A DNA stretch of 64,000 bases, taken from positions 1 through 64,000 of the forward strand of contig JACKJP010000004.1 in NCBI GenBank assembly GCA_020637895.1. The letters run 5' to 3'. This DNA is from Rhodobiaceae bacterium (GTDB lineage Bacteria > Pseudomonadota > Alphaproteobacteria > Rhizobiales > Tepidamorphaceae). Both the position numbers and the translations under genes were made by a program. The notes below the pieces were generated by a model. That model did not search any database. It was given only the letters and a program-made list of their open reading frames with translations, and was not told where the DNA came from. Positions within the stretch are counted from its first letter, which is position 1. Each line of letters begins with the position of its first letter. Shown one piece after another: positions 36,283 to 43,288 of this stretch.

Positions 36283-37368
36283 CTACCGGTTTGCCTGGAA
36301 CGAGAAGGCGCATTGCAGCGCGTACATCAGCCGGTCGAGCGCGAAACCGATCAGGCCGATCGTCAGGACCGCGACCATGATCTTGGCCAGCGACTGCGAC
36401 GAACCGTTCTGGAACTCGTCCCAGACGAATTTGCCGAGCCCCGGATTCTGCGCCAGCATTTCTGCCGCGATCAGAACCATCCAGCCCACACCCAGCGACA
36501 GACGCAGACCGGTGAAGATCAGCGGCAATGAGGAGGGCAATACGAGCTTGGTGATCGTGCGCCGGGTCGGAAGCCGCAGGACGCGGCCGACATTCATCAG
36601 GTCCTTGTCGACGGATGCGACGCCCAGCGCCGTATTGATCAGCGTCGGCCAGAGCGAGCAGAGCGTCACCGTGATCGCCGAAATCAGCAGCGATTTGGGC
36701 AGATGGTCGCTGACATCCACATAGAGCGCGGAGACGATCATCGTCACGATCGGAAGCCATGCCAGCGGCGAGACCGGTTTGAAAATCTGGATCAGCGGAT
36801 TGATCGCGCCGTTGACCGCGCGCGACAGCCCGGAGGCGATGCCGAGCGGGACGGCGATAAGCGTGCCGATCAGAAAGCCGAGCCCGACTGTGACCAGCGA
36901 AGTGAATATCTGGTCGATATAGGTCGGTTTGCCGGTATAGGTCCGCCACTTGATCCGGTCGGTCTTGCCCTCTTCGGCAAACTGCGCGTTGCGTTCTTCC
37001 TGCCGCGCATAGAAATCGTCAGCCTTGGCGCGCTCGGCCTTGTGATCGTCCCAAAGATTGACGGCCTGTTCCCAAACCGCGGCCGGTCCGGGCACCGCTC
37101 CCAGCGACGTCTGGACCTTCGGGGCGAGCCAGGCCCATGCCGCCAGGAAAATGAGAATGCCGGTCAGGGGAATGATCAGCACCCGTTTCAGTTCACCGAA
37201 CTGTTCGCGGACGCTGTCGCCGGCGGCGATCCGCAAGAACGGCGTAATCCAGCCAAGGCCCAGCGCGTCAAGCCAGACGGCGGCCTTGTTGATCCGTGTG
37301 AACAGCCTTTCGCGACGTTCCGTTGCGTCTGCTGCGCCCTGATCGATCGTATCCGTGGCGTTGGCCAT
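36283..37368 (-). CDS. nrtB: Nitrate ABC transporter permease NrtB
   Basis: A 361-residue inner-membrane permease of the taurine/nitrate class. A long N-terminal segment (about residues 1-140) with one helix (RVLIIPLTGILIFLAAWAWLAP) precedes the five-helix core; the core has FLIGTLIAVPLGIASGLS, FKPVSPLAWLPIVTMIV and VLPSSLPLIFTGLRLSLGVGWMVLIAAEML. It is separated from nrtA by an 85-nt gap with a strong GC hairpin and from the ATPase gene by 10 nt. Confidence 0.92.
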   Translation of the reverse strand: MANATDTIDQGAADATERRERLFTRINKAAVWLDALGLGWITPFLRIAAGDSVREQFGELKRVLIIPLTGILIFLAAWAWLAPKVQTSLGAVPGPAAVWEQAVNLWDDHKAERAKADDFYARQEERNAQFAEEGKTDRIKWRTYTGKPTYIDQIFTSLVTVGLGFLIGTLIAVPLGIASGLSRAVNGAINPLIQIFKPVSPLAWLPIVTMIVSALYVDVSDHLPKSLLISAITVTLCSLWPTLINTALGVASVDKDLMNVGRVLRLPTRRTITKLVLPSSLPLIFTGLRLSLGVGWMVLIAAEMLAQNPGLGKFVWDEFQNGSSQSLAKIMVAVLTIGLIGFALDRLMYALQCAFSFQANR

Positions 37369-37400
37369 CGTAGCGTTCCTTTTGAAGTCCTGGGTTGCGG

Positions 37401-37438
37401 CGGGACGGGGCGGCGGGATCTCGGACCGCCCCGTCCCG
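37401..37438 (-). other. Strong GC-rich hairpin between nrtA and nrtB
   Basis: Perfect 13-bp arms (CGGGACGGGGCGG, 37401-37413, and its complement, 37426-37438) around a 12-nt loop, 15 nt after the nrtA stop. No U-run follows in the direction of transcription, so it is unlikely to be a terminator. Hairpins at this place in importer operons often protect the binding-protein mRNA and raise its level over the permease. Confidence 0.6.
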
Positions 37439-37453
37439 GTCTGGCGCTGACGA

Positions 37454-38866
37454 TCAGCCGCCGACCACTTCCGTACCGTCGACCTTCTGCTTGCCCTTCA
37501 GGCCGATGGGCAGAGAGTCGATGTAGGCGTTGGGCGTGTGGCCGTCATAGGCGATGCCATCGATAATGTCGGTGCCCGGGGTCGGTTCGCGGTAGCCATC
37601 CGTATCCCAGGGGAAGTCTTCCTTCTTGGCCTTGCCTTCGGCGACCAGCATTTCGGCGGCCTTGAGGTAGATCGCGGGCTGGTAGACCGACTTGGCGACC
37701 TCGTCGTACCAGCTGTCCGGCTTGTATTCGCCGATCTGGCCCCAGCGGCGCATCTGCGTCAGGTACCAGACCGCATCGGAGTAGTAGGGATAGGTCGCGT
37801 AGTAGCGGAAGAAGACGTTGAAATCCGGCACGTCGCGCTTGTCGCCCTTCTCATATTCGAACGTTCCGGTCATCGAGTTGGCGATGACCTCCGCATCGGC
37901 GCCGACATATTCGGGACGCGAAAGAATCTCGACGGCTTCCTTGCGGTTGGCGTTGTTGTTCTCGTCCAGCCAGATGGCGGCACGGATCAGCGCCTTGGTC
38001 ACGGCGAGCGTCGTGTTGGGATATTTCTCGGTGAACTCCTTGGTCAGGCCGAAAACCTTTTCCGGATTGTTCTTCCAGATTTCGTAGTCGGTGATGACGG
38101 GGACGCCGATCCCCTTGAAAACCGCCTGCTGGTTCCACGGCTCGCCCACGCAGTATCCATAGATCGTGCCGGCTTCGAGCGTCGCCGGCATTTGCGGCGG
38201 CGGCGTTACCGACAGAAGCGCATCTGCCTTGATCTGGCCGCTGATGTCGGTGCCCGAATAGAAACCGGGATGAATACCGCCGGATGCCAGCCAGTAGCGC
38301 AGCTCGTAGTTATGGGTAGACACCGGGAAGACCATGCCCATGTTGAAGGGCTTGCCTTCGGCCTTGAATTTCTGAATGACCGGCTTCAGCGCATCCGCCT
38401 TGATCGGATGAACCGGCTTGCCGTTTTCCATCGGCACGTTCGGCTTCATCATTTCCCAGATTTCATTGGAGACGGTGATGCCGTTGCCGTTGAGGTCCAT
38501 GGAGAAGGGCGTGACGATGTGCGCCTTCGTGCCGAAACCGATCGTTGCCGCCAGCGGCTGGCCGGCGAGCATGTGCGCGCCGTCGAGTTCGCCGGTGATC
38601 ACGCGATCGAGCAGCACCTTCCAGTTCGCCTGCGGTTCAAGCGTGACGAAGAGACCTTCGTCCTCGAAGAAGCCCTTTTCATAGGCGATGGCGAGCGGCG
38701 CCATATCGGTGAGTTTGATGAAGCCGAATTTCAGCTCATCCTTCTCGACGTCGAGCATCTCTGCCGTCGCGGGTACTATCCCTGCGGTGACGGCAAAGAA
38801 TGCAGCGCCGGCGGCCAGCAAGGTTCTGCGGGCCAGGGTTCTGCGGGCAATGCGAATATTCAACAT
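37454..38866 (-). CDS. nrtA: Nitrate-binding periplasmic protein NrtA
   Basis: A 470-residue binding protein of the CmpA/NrtA family. The signal region (RIARRTLARRTLLAAGAAFFAVTAGIVPATA) has two RRTL stretches, so Tat export is possible. Family segments are DELKFGFIKLTDMAPLAIAYEKGFFEDEGL, VSTHNYELRYWLASGGIHPG and GYCVGEPWNQQAV. AGGGGAA precedes the ATG at 38866 by 7 nt. First gene of the nitrate operon, downstream of an attenuator leader. Confidence 0.92.
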   Translation of the reverse strand: MLNIRIARRTLARRTLLAAGAAFFAVTAGIVPATAEMLDVEKDELKFGFIKLTDMAPLAIAYEKGFFEDEGLFVTLEPQANWKVLLDRVITGELDGAHMLAGQPLAATIGFGTKAHIVTPFSMDLNGNGITVSNEIWEMMKPNVPMENGKPVHPIKADALKPVIQKFKAEGKPFNMGMVFPVSTHNYELRYWLASGGIHPGFYSGTDISGQIKADALLSVTPPPQMPATLEAGTIYGYCVGEPWNQQAVFKGIGVPVITDYEIWKNNPEKVFGLTKEFTEKYPNTTLAVTKALIRAAIWLDENNNANRKEAVEILSRPEYVGADAEVIANSMTGTFEYEKGDKRDVPDFNVFFRYYATYPYYSDAVWYLTQMRRWGQIGEYKPDSWYDEVAKSVYQPAIYLKAAEMLVAEGKAKKEDFPWDTDGYREPTPGTDIIDGIAYDGHTPNAYIDSLPIGLKGKQKVDGTEVVGG

Positions 38867-38911
38867 GACTGTTCCCCTGTAGCGGTCTCGCGGGTCTCGA
38901 AACCAAAAGCC

Positions 38912-38982
38912 AAAAACAAAAATGCCGCCGATCGTGTCTGGCACCCGGGAGGAGGAGGGTGCTCTTGTCGATCGGCGGCATT
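38912..38982 (-). terminator. Intrinsic terminator in the nitrate operon leader
   Basis: Minus strand: a perfect 14-bp stem (AATGCCGCCGATCG at 38921-38934 on the plus strand with 38969-38982) encloses a smaller GCACCC/GGGTGC hairpin and is followed by TTTTTGTTTTT. It ends 46 nt before nrtA, with no gene in between, so it acts as an attenuator and not as a gene-end terminator. The 5' arm overlaps the second ANTAR-type hairpin (38974-38985), making the two structures mutually exclusive. Confidence 0.85.
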
Positions 38983-39005
38983 GCCTGAACGCCCGGCACT
39001 GGGCG
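38974..39005 (-). promoter_or_regulatory. Two-hairpin ANTAR (NasT) antiterminator target in the nrtA leader
   Basis: Minus strand 5' to 3': hairpin P1 CGCCC-AGTGCC-GGGCG (39005-38990), a 4-nt linker, then P2 GGC-AATGCC-GCC (38985-38974). Both loops have six bases with A at position 1 and G at position 4, the pattern described for RNA targets of ANTAR proteins. P2 uses the 5' arm of the terminator at 38912-38982. Expected role: NasT, released from NasS by nitrate or nitrite, stabilises P1/P2 and lets transcription continue into nrtA-cysG. The P2 stem is only 3 bp, the weak point. The 352-nt gap 38867-39218 otherwise holds the HxlR terminator and repeats listed separately. Confidence 0.75.
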
Positions 39006-39054
39006 GTATTTTGTGAAAGGGACCCTAGCGGTCTCGTAACTGTCTATGCACGCG

Positions 39055-39077
39055 TCATGCCAGTTTTCTCATGCCAG
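39055..39077 (-). repeat. Direct repeat TCATGCCAG upstream of the nitrate leader
   Basis: TCATGCCAG occurs at 39055-39063 and again at 39069-39077, 14 bp apart. Nearby on the minus strand TTGTAT and GATAAT are 16 nt apart (roughly 39081-39108), a weak promoter match. The repeats could bind a nitrogen-control activator, or be chance. Confidence 0.3.
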
Positions 39078-39104
39078 AAATTATCTATTGTTTTCAATAT
39101 AATA

Positions 39105-39135
39105 CAAAAATTCCGCAGAATCGGATCATGCGGAA
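39105..39135 (-). terminator. Intrinsic terminator after the HxlR gene
   Basis: TTCCGCA (39111-39117) pairs with TGCGGAA (39129-39135) and is followed on the minus strand by TTTTTG. It lies 84 nt after the HxlR stop and before the nitrate promoter region, separating the two units. Confidence 0.6.
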
Positions 39136-39218
39136 AAGCTGGCTCGTTGCATCAAAAATGATCGCGGCTTCGATGAAATTTTGTGCATGGCAGCAAAATG
39201 GGCAGGCAACGATCTGCC

Positions 39219-39596
39219 CTATTCGGACGCCAACTCTGCCTCGTCGAAGCGCGTCTGCGCGTCGTCAATTTCGGCATGGTGATCGAACGCCCAGCGGCCT
39301 AGCGCTTCGACGGGTTCACGCAGGGAATGCCCGAGTGCAGTCAGCTCATAGTCAACCCGCGGCGGCTTGCTCGGCGTCACGGTTCGACTGACCAGACCGT
39401 CGCGTTCCAGTCCCTTCAATGTCAGCGTGAGCATGCGTTGCGAGATGGGCTCGGCGGCACGCTTGATTTCGTTGAACCGCATCGGTCCTTCGCGCAGCGC
39501 GATCACGATCAGAACGCTCCACTTGTCGCCGACACGTGAGAGAATTGTCCGGACCGGCCGGCACCGGTCGATCAGTTCATTGTTCCCTGGTTTCAA
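39219..39596 (-). CDS. HxlR-family transcriptional regulator
   Basis: A 125-residue winged-helix protein with the HxlR core: Cys12 in DRCRPVRTILSRVGDKWSVLIVIAL, FNEIKRAAEPISQRMLTLTLKGLERDGLV and RVDYELTALG. In redox sensors such as YodB and HypR an N-terminal Cys near this place detects quinones or disulfide stress. It is divergent from an FMN reductase gene, the typical partner, and probably represses it. Confidence 0.9.
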   Translation of the reverse strand: MKPGNNELIDRCRPVRTILSRVGDKWSVLIVIALREGPMRFNEIKRAAEPISQRMLTLTLKGLERDGLVSRTVTPSKPPRVDYELTALGHSLREPVEALGRWAFDHHAEIDDAQTRFDEAELASE

Positions 39597-39635
39597 GAAT
39601 GTGCCTCCTTGCGCGTCGCAATAACGGTCTCTTAT

Positions 39636-39666
39636 TTAGGTCAGGTTACAATTTTATACCACCTAA
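39636..39666. promoter_or_regulatory. Inverted repeat TTAGGT-N19-ACCTAA, candidate HxlR operator
   Basis: Six-base arms at 39636-39641 and 39661-39666 lie in the 84-nt region between the divergent HxlR and FMN reductase genes; the right arm touches the reductase ribosome binding site (AAGGAG). A repressor bound here would block the reductase. Symmetry is modest. Confidence 0.35.
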
Positions 39667-39680
39667 GGAGAAAAGAAGCG

Positions 39681-40259
39681 ATGTCACTTCCCAGGATCGC
39701 AATCGTCATCGGCTCGACGCGCGAAGGTCGTTTTGCCGACAAGCCCGCCCAATGGATCAAGAAGATTGCGGAAGAACGCAATGACGCGTCCTACGAAATC
39801 GTCGATCTGCGCGATTTCCCCCTGCCCTTCTTCGAAGAAGCGACCTCCCCGGCGCATGCGGCGCCCAAGAACGAGACCGCGCGTCGTTGGGCTGCCCACA
39901 TCAACGAATTTGACGGCTATATCTTTGTTGCCGCCGAATATAATCACAGCATGACCGGCGTACTGAAAAACGCGCTCGATTATGCCTACAAGGAATTCAA
40001 CCGGAAGCCCGCGACCTTCATTGCCTATGGCGGCGTCGGTGGCGCACGCGCGGTCGAGCAACTCCGCCAGATCGCGGTCGAACTCCAGCTCGCGCCCATT
40101 CGCCACGCGGTTCATATCGGCATGATCGAATTCGTCGGCATGCTGCGCGACGGCAAGAGCTTCGACGACTTCCCCTATCTGGCCGATAGCGCGAAAGCGA
40201 TGCTCAGCGAACTGGCTTGGTGGACCGATGCTTTGAAGAACGCCCGCGAGGCCGCCTAG
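39681..40259 (+). CDS. NAD(P)H-dependent FMN reductase, flavodoxin-like
   Basis: A 192-residue flavoprotein. The N-terminal phosphate-binding loop is VIGSTREGRFADKPA; the flavin-contacting loop is VAAEYNHSMTGVLKNALDYAY and a later GGVGGARAVEQLR loop follows. It likely reduces quinones, azo compounds or free flavin under electrophile stress. AAGGAG lies 10 nt before the ATG at 39681. Its stop overlaps the nasS stop on the other strand within CTAG. Confidence 0.9.
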   Translation: MSLPRIAIVIGSTREGRFADKPAQWIKKIAEERNDASYEIVDLRDFPLPFFEEATSPAHAAPKNETARRWAAHINEFDGYIFVAAEYNHSMTGVLKNALDYAYKEFNRKPATFIAYGGVGGARAVEQLRQIAVELQLAPIRHAVHIGMIEFVGMLRDGKSFDDFPYLADSAKAMLSELAWWTDALKNAREAA

Positions 40260-41497
40260 ACGCCTTTACCCCCCATCTGGTCGTGGACATACGCCTCGAC
40301 CAGATCGGGGTCGAAGACCTTTCCGTCGAAGAAGCCGTCCGGCCCCAGCACGAGGGCTTCCTGGCTGGACCCGACAGGCAATTGGACGTCAAGCGCGCCC
40401 TCGACCTTGGCGTTAGCCGACGGCAAGGCAGCCGCGATACCGGACAATGCTGCCCGATAGATATCGGGACGGAACGTCGATTGGGCGGCCCTGGCGTTTT
40501 CGACGCTCCAGGGCGCATCGCCCCACCGCGCCATCTGGCTGTAGAACCACAGGGCATGGCTGAGCCAGGGAAACGTCGCGGCGCGCTCATAGGGCATGAA
40601 GAATGCGGGCGCCCGTACTTCGGTCCCGTCAGGGTAGGCAAATCGACCGGCCAGCGCCTGAAGGACGAGGTGGGGTGGTTGATCGAGATAGGGTGCGCCC
40701 CCGAGGATCATCGAGAGTTCCTCGAAATTCTCCCTGTCGCCGCACCATTTTGCAGCACGTACGAGAGACCGGAGCAACGCGTGCACCGCAGCCGGTTCGC
40801 GCCGATGGAAATCACCGGTAACGCCGAGAACCTTTTCGGGGCTTGACCGCCAGATCGACGATTTGGTCGTGATGATCTCGCCTGCCCCACGCGCCATCGC
40901 AACGCTGCTCCACGGCTCGCCCACGCAGAAGCCGTCAATGCGCCCCGCCTCGAGCGCATCGGCCATCAGCGGCGGCGGAACGATGACGATGTCCACGTCG
41001 CGCGTCGGATCGACGCCGCTGGCGGAAAGCCAGTAGCGCAGATCGTAATTGTGCCCCGAATGCGGATGGACGACGGCAAGTGTCATCGGAGGCTCGCCGG
41101 CAGCTTTCCGTGCTGCCACCAGCCCGGCAAGCGCCTTTCCGGCCGGACCGGCGCCGAGTTCGCCGACCGGCAGGAGTTCCCGAATTTTCGGCATGTGCGC
41201 CTTGGCGATCGTCACGGCATTGCCGCCAAGACCGAGTGCCATCGGCGCGATCAGATCGAGCGGCATGGGCGTCAGGCCGAGCTTCGCGGCGATCGGCATG
41301 GGTGCAAGAAGGTGGGCGACCTGAAAATGCCCGACGCTCAGCCGGTCTCGGATATTGGCCCACGATGCTTCCCTGTGCAGGATCAGGTCTATCCCTTCCA
41401 GCGCGGCAAACCCCTTTTCCCGCGCCGCGATCAGGATTGCGGCATCGGTCAGTGGCAGGAAGCCGGCGCGAACGGGCATGAGATCTTTGCTGGCCAT
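40256..41497 (-). CDS. nasS: Nitrate/nitrite sensor NasS
   Basis: A 413-residue cytoplasmic relative of NrtA (VRAGFLPLTDAAILIAAREKGF, HSGHNYDLRYWLSASGVDP, GFCVGEPWSSVAMARG) that lacks a signal peptide, as expected for NasS. In known systems NasS binds NasT without nitrate and releases it when nitrate or nitrite is bound. The NasT stop and this ATG overlap as TGATG; a GTG one codon earlier (41500) is also possible. Placed next to the nitrate operon and its ANTAR-type leader. Confidence 0.9.
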   Translation of the reverse strand: MASKDLMPVRAGFLPLTDAAILIAAREKGFAALEGIDLILHREASWANIRDRLSVGHFQVAHLLAPMPIAAKLGLTPMPLDLIAPMALGLGGNAVTIAKAHMPKIRELLPVGELGAGPAGKALAGLVAARKAAGEPPMTLAVVHPHSGHNYDLRYWLSASGVDPTRDVDIVIVPPPLMADALEAGRIDGFCVGEPWSSVAMARGAGEIITTKSSIWRSSPEKVLGVTGDFHRREPAAVHALLRSLVRAAKWCGDRENFEELSMILGGAPYLDQPPHLVLQALAGRFAYPDGTEVRAPAFFMPYERAATFPWLSHALWFYSQMARWGDAPWSVENARAAQSTFRPDIYRAALSGIAAALPSANAKVEGALDVQLPVGSSQEALVLGPDGFFDGKVFDPDLVEAYVHDQMGGKGV

Positions 41498-42093
41498 CAC
41501 TTCTTCCCCGTCTCAAACAGGCTCGCCGCGGTGACGATGCTCTCGGCGATATCGACGATCTTGCGGTTCTGGTTCATCGCGGTGCTGCGCATCAGGCGAT
41601 AGGCTTCGTCCTCGCCGATGCTCCGCGTCTTCATCAAAATGGCCTTGGCGCGCTCGATGACCTTGCGCTCGGCGAGCTCGTTTCGCACTTCTTCCAGCTC
41701 GCGCGCCATGCGCGAGAACGCGTTGAAACGGCTGACGGCGAGATCGAGGATGGGTTTGACGCGTTCCTGCCTGAGTCCGTCGACGATATAGGCCGAGACA
41801 CCTGCATCGACCGCGGCCTCTATCGACGCCTGGTCGGAGCTGTCGACGAACATCGCGACCGGCCGCTTCACCACGCGCGTGACCTGAAAGATACTCTCCA
41901 GCATGTCGCGGTTCGGGCTTTCCAGATCGATCACGATCACATCGGGATCGATATCGGAAATGCGACGGGCTATTCCGTTCATGTCGTTGACGACGGTCAC
42001 GCTGTCATGACCAGCGGCCCGCAGCCCCGCTTCGATAATCGCGGCGCGCGGCCCGTTCTCATCGATGACCAGTACGGAGAGCGGCTTCTGCAT
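41497..42093 (-). CDS. nasT: ANTAR-domain response regulator NasT (transcription antiterminator)
   Basis: A 198-residue protein. Residues 1-120 form a receiver-like domain (SVLVIDENGPRAAIIEAGL, DVIVIDLESPN); residues 135-195 are the ANTAR RNA-binding domain (ERKVIERAKAILMKTRSIGEDEAYRLMRSTAMNQNRKIVDIAESIV). It binds two-hairpin leader RNAs and prevents termination; the leader at 38912-39005 is the evident target. Co-transcribed with nasS. No clear ribosome binding site is visible before the ATG at 42093. Confidence 0.92.
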   Translation of the reverse strand: MQKPLSVLVIDENGPRAAIIEAGLRAAGHDSVTVVNDMNGIARRISDIDPDVIVIDLESPNRDMLESIFQVTRVVKRPVAMFVDSSDQASIEAAVDAGVSAYIVDGLRQERVKPILDLAVSRFNAFSRMARELEEVRNELAERKVIERAKAILMKTRSIGEDEAYRLMRSTAMNQNRKIVDIAESIVTAASLFETGKK

Positions 42094-42119
42094 GGCCGCA
42101 ATCTTGCTCAGATCACCTC

Positions 42120-42136
42120 ATTGTGCAATGCACAAT
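42120..42136. promoter_or_regulatory. Perfect palindrome ATTGTGCA-A-TGCACAAT upstream of nasT
   Basis: A 17-bp perfect palindrome 26 nt before the nasT start. Its size suits a dimeric DNA-binding protein. It does not form a hexaloop RNA hairpin, so it is not an ANTAR target. It partly recalls NtrC half-sites (TGCAC) but the spacing does not match the usual consensus. Confidence 0.5.
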
Positions 42137-42148
42137 TTTGGAAGAAAA

Positions 42149-42166
42149 ATTCGTACGAATGCATTC
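42149..42166. promoter_or_regulatory. Overlapping palindromes ATTCGTACGAAT and GAATGCATTC
   Basis: A perfect 12-bp palindrome (42149-42160) overlaps a perfect 10-bp palindrome (42157-42166) in the nasT/MaoC divergent region. CGTACGAATG recurs at 48394-48403 before the acyl-CoA operon, so this may be a shared operator for the CoA-metabolism genes. Confidence 0.45.
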
Positions 42167-42342
42167 TTTCTGCTTGCGTACACATTGCAGACATTACGAT
42201 TGCTTCTGTAGAATAGACCCAAGGCGCTCACTTCTGCCGAAGCGTTTTTCTGCGACAGGCTACGCTGGCCTTCGCATTCTGGTGCGCCATACAAAGAACG
42301 AGAGCGCTGGCATGGTCAGAGCTCAATTCAAGGGAGAATGAC

Positions 42343-43272
42343 GTGACTGCGACCACGACAGAGCGCGACCCGCTGGCGATCGGCACGGAATTTCCGTCGC
42401 GCAAGATCGCAATGACCGATGAGTATCTTGGCCGTTATGTCGAAGGCATCCGCGCGGAAGACAATCCCTGGTATGTGACCGATTCCCCCTATGGCGGCGC
42501 CCGCCTTCCGGCGTGCATTTTCTTCTACGAGCCATCCGACTTTGCCGACGCCCAATCAGGCCAGAAGCTCCGCTATCACGGTGAAGACCGCATGCCGTTC
42601 AATTCCGGTATCGAATGGTGGTTCTACGGACCGGGCAAGCCGGGCAGGACATTCACGCTTGACCAGCGCGTATCCGACCGCTGGCTCAAGCGGGGCCGCG
42701 AGTGGGCAATCTTCGAGATGAGCTGCAAGGACGATTCCGGCAAGCTTCTCGCCAAATGCGCATTCAAGGAAAGCTGGGCTGAACCGCCGGCCTACGATCC
42801 GCCGCTCAGGGTCGAGGAAGGCAAGTCGGGTGAACTGGCGGAAAGCGGTTCAGGCGAAATCCTGGGATCGCTAACGCGCCTTTATACATTCGAAATGTCT
42901 GCTGCCTTCTGCCGTCCAAATCGCGACTTTCATACAGACCGCGAACTGGCGCGCGCCAACGGATTCGCCGATGTCGTCCTTTCGGGGCCGCAGTTCACCT
43001 GCCAGGTTGCCGAACTGATGACGCGCATCTTCGGGCGCGGATTTTACGAGGGCGGGCACCTCAAGATGAATTTCCTGAAACCTGTTCTCGCCGGCGAGAC
43101 GATCGACGCAACCGTGACGGTCATCGAGCGCACGCGCGATGACGATGGCGTGGAGCGGGTGAAGGTCGCGGTTTCCTGCACGAATGACGACGGCACCACG
43201 ACGGCCGGCGGCATAGCCAGTGCGCGCGTCATCGCGGAAGACTATCGGCCGGGTATCAAATCGGCCGCATGA
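42343..43272 (+). CDS. MaoC-like double hot-dog hydratase/dehydratase
   Basis: A 309-residue protein with an N-terminal MaoC-like hot-dog (about 15-150, FNSGIEWWFYGPGKPGRTF) and a C-terminal one (about 180-300) where the hydratase-type pattern is PNRDFHTDRELARANGFADVVLSGPQF. Likely an enoyl-CoA hydratase or 3-hydroxyacyl-CoA dehydratase. The start is GTG at 42343, 6 nt after AGGGAGA. A nearer ATG at 42338 gives only ATG-ACG-TGA, whose stop overlaps the GTG. It converges with the acyl-CoA operon, which probably serves the same pathway. Confidence 0.8.
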   Translation: MTATTTERDPLAIGTEFPSRKIAMTDEYLGRYVEGIRAEDNPWYVTDSPYGGARLPACIFFYEPSDFADAQSGQKLRYHGEDRMPFNSGIEWWFYGPGKPGRTFTLDQRVSDRWLKRGREWAIFEMSCKDDSGKLLAKCAFKESWAEPPAYDPPLRVEEGKSGELAESGSGEILGSLTRLYTFEMSAAFCRPNRDFHTDRELARANGFADVVLSGPQFTCQVAELMTRIFGRGFYEGGHLKMNFLKPVLAGETIDATVTVIERTRDDDGVERVKVAVSCTNDDGTTTAGGIASARVIAEDYRPGIKSAA

Positions 43273-43288
43273 ACCTTCCGCGCACGCG

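Noticed and set aside
37538..39016. 492-codon plus-strand open frame opposite nrtA
   Set aside because: It runs through the attenuator leader, has no domain pattern, and nrtA is well supported.
41497..42093. NasT as an ordinary DNA-binding response regulator
   Set aside because: The output domain is ANTAR, which binds RNA, and there is no helix-turn-helix.
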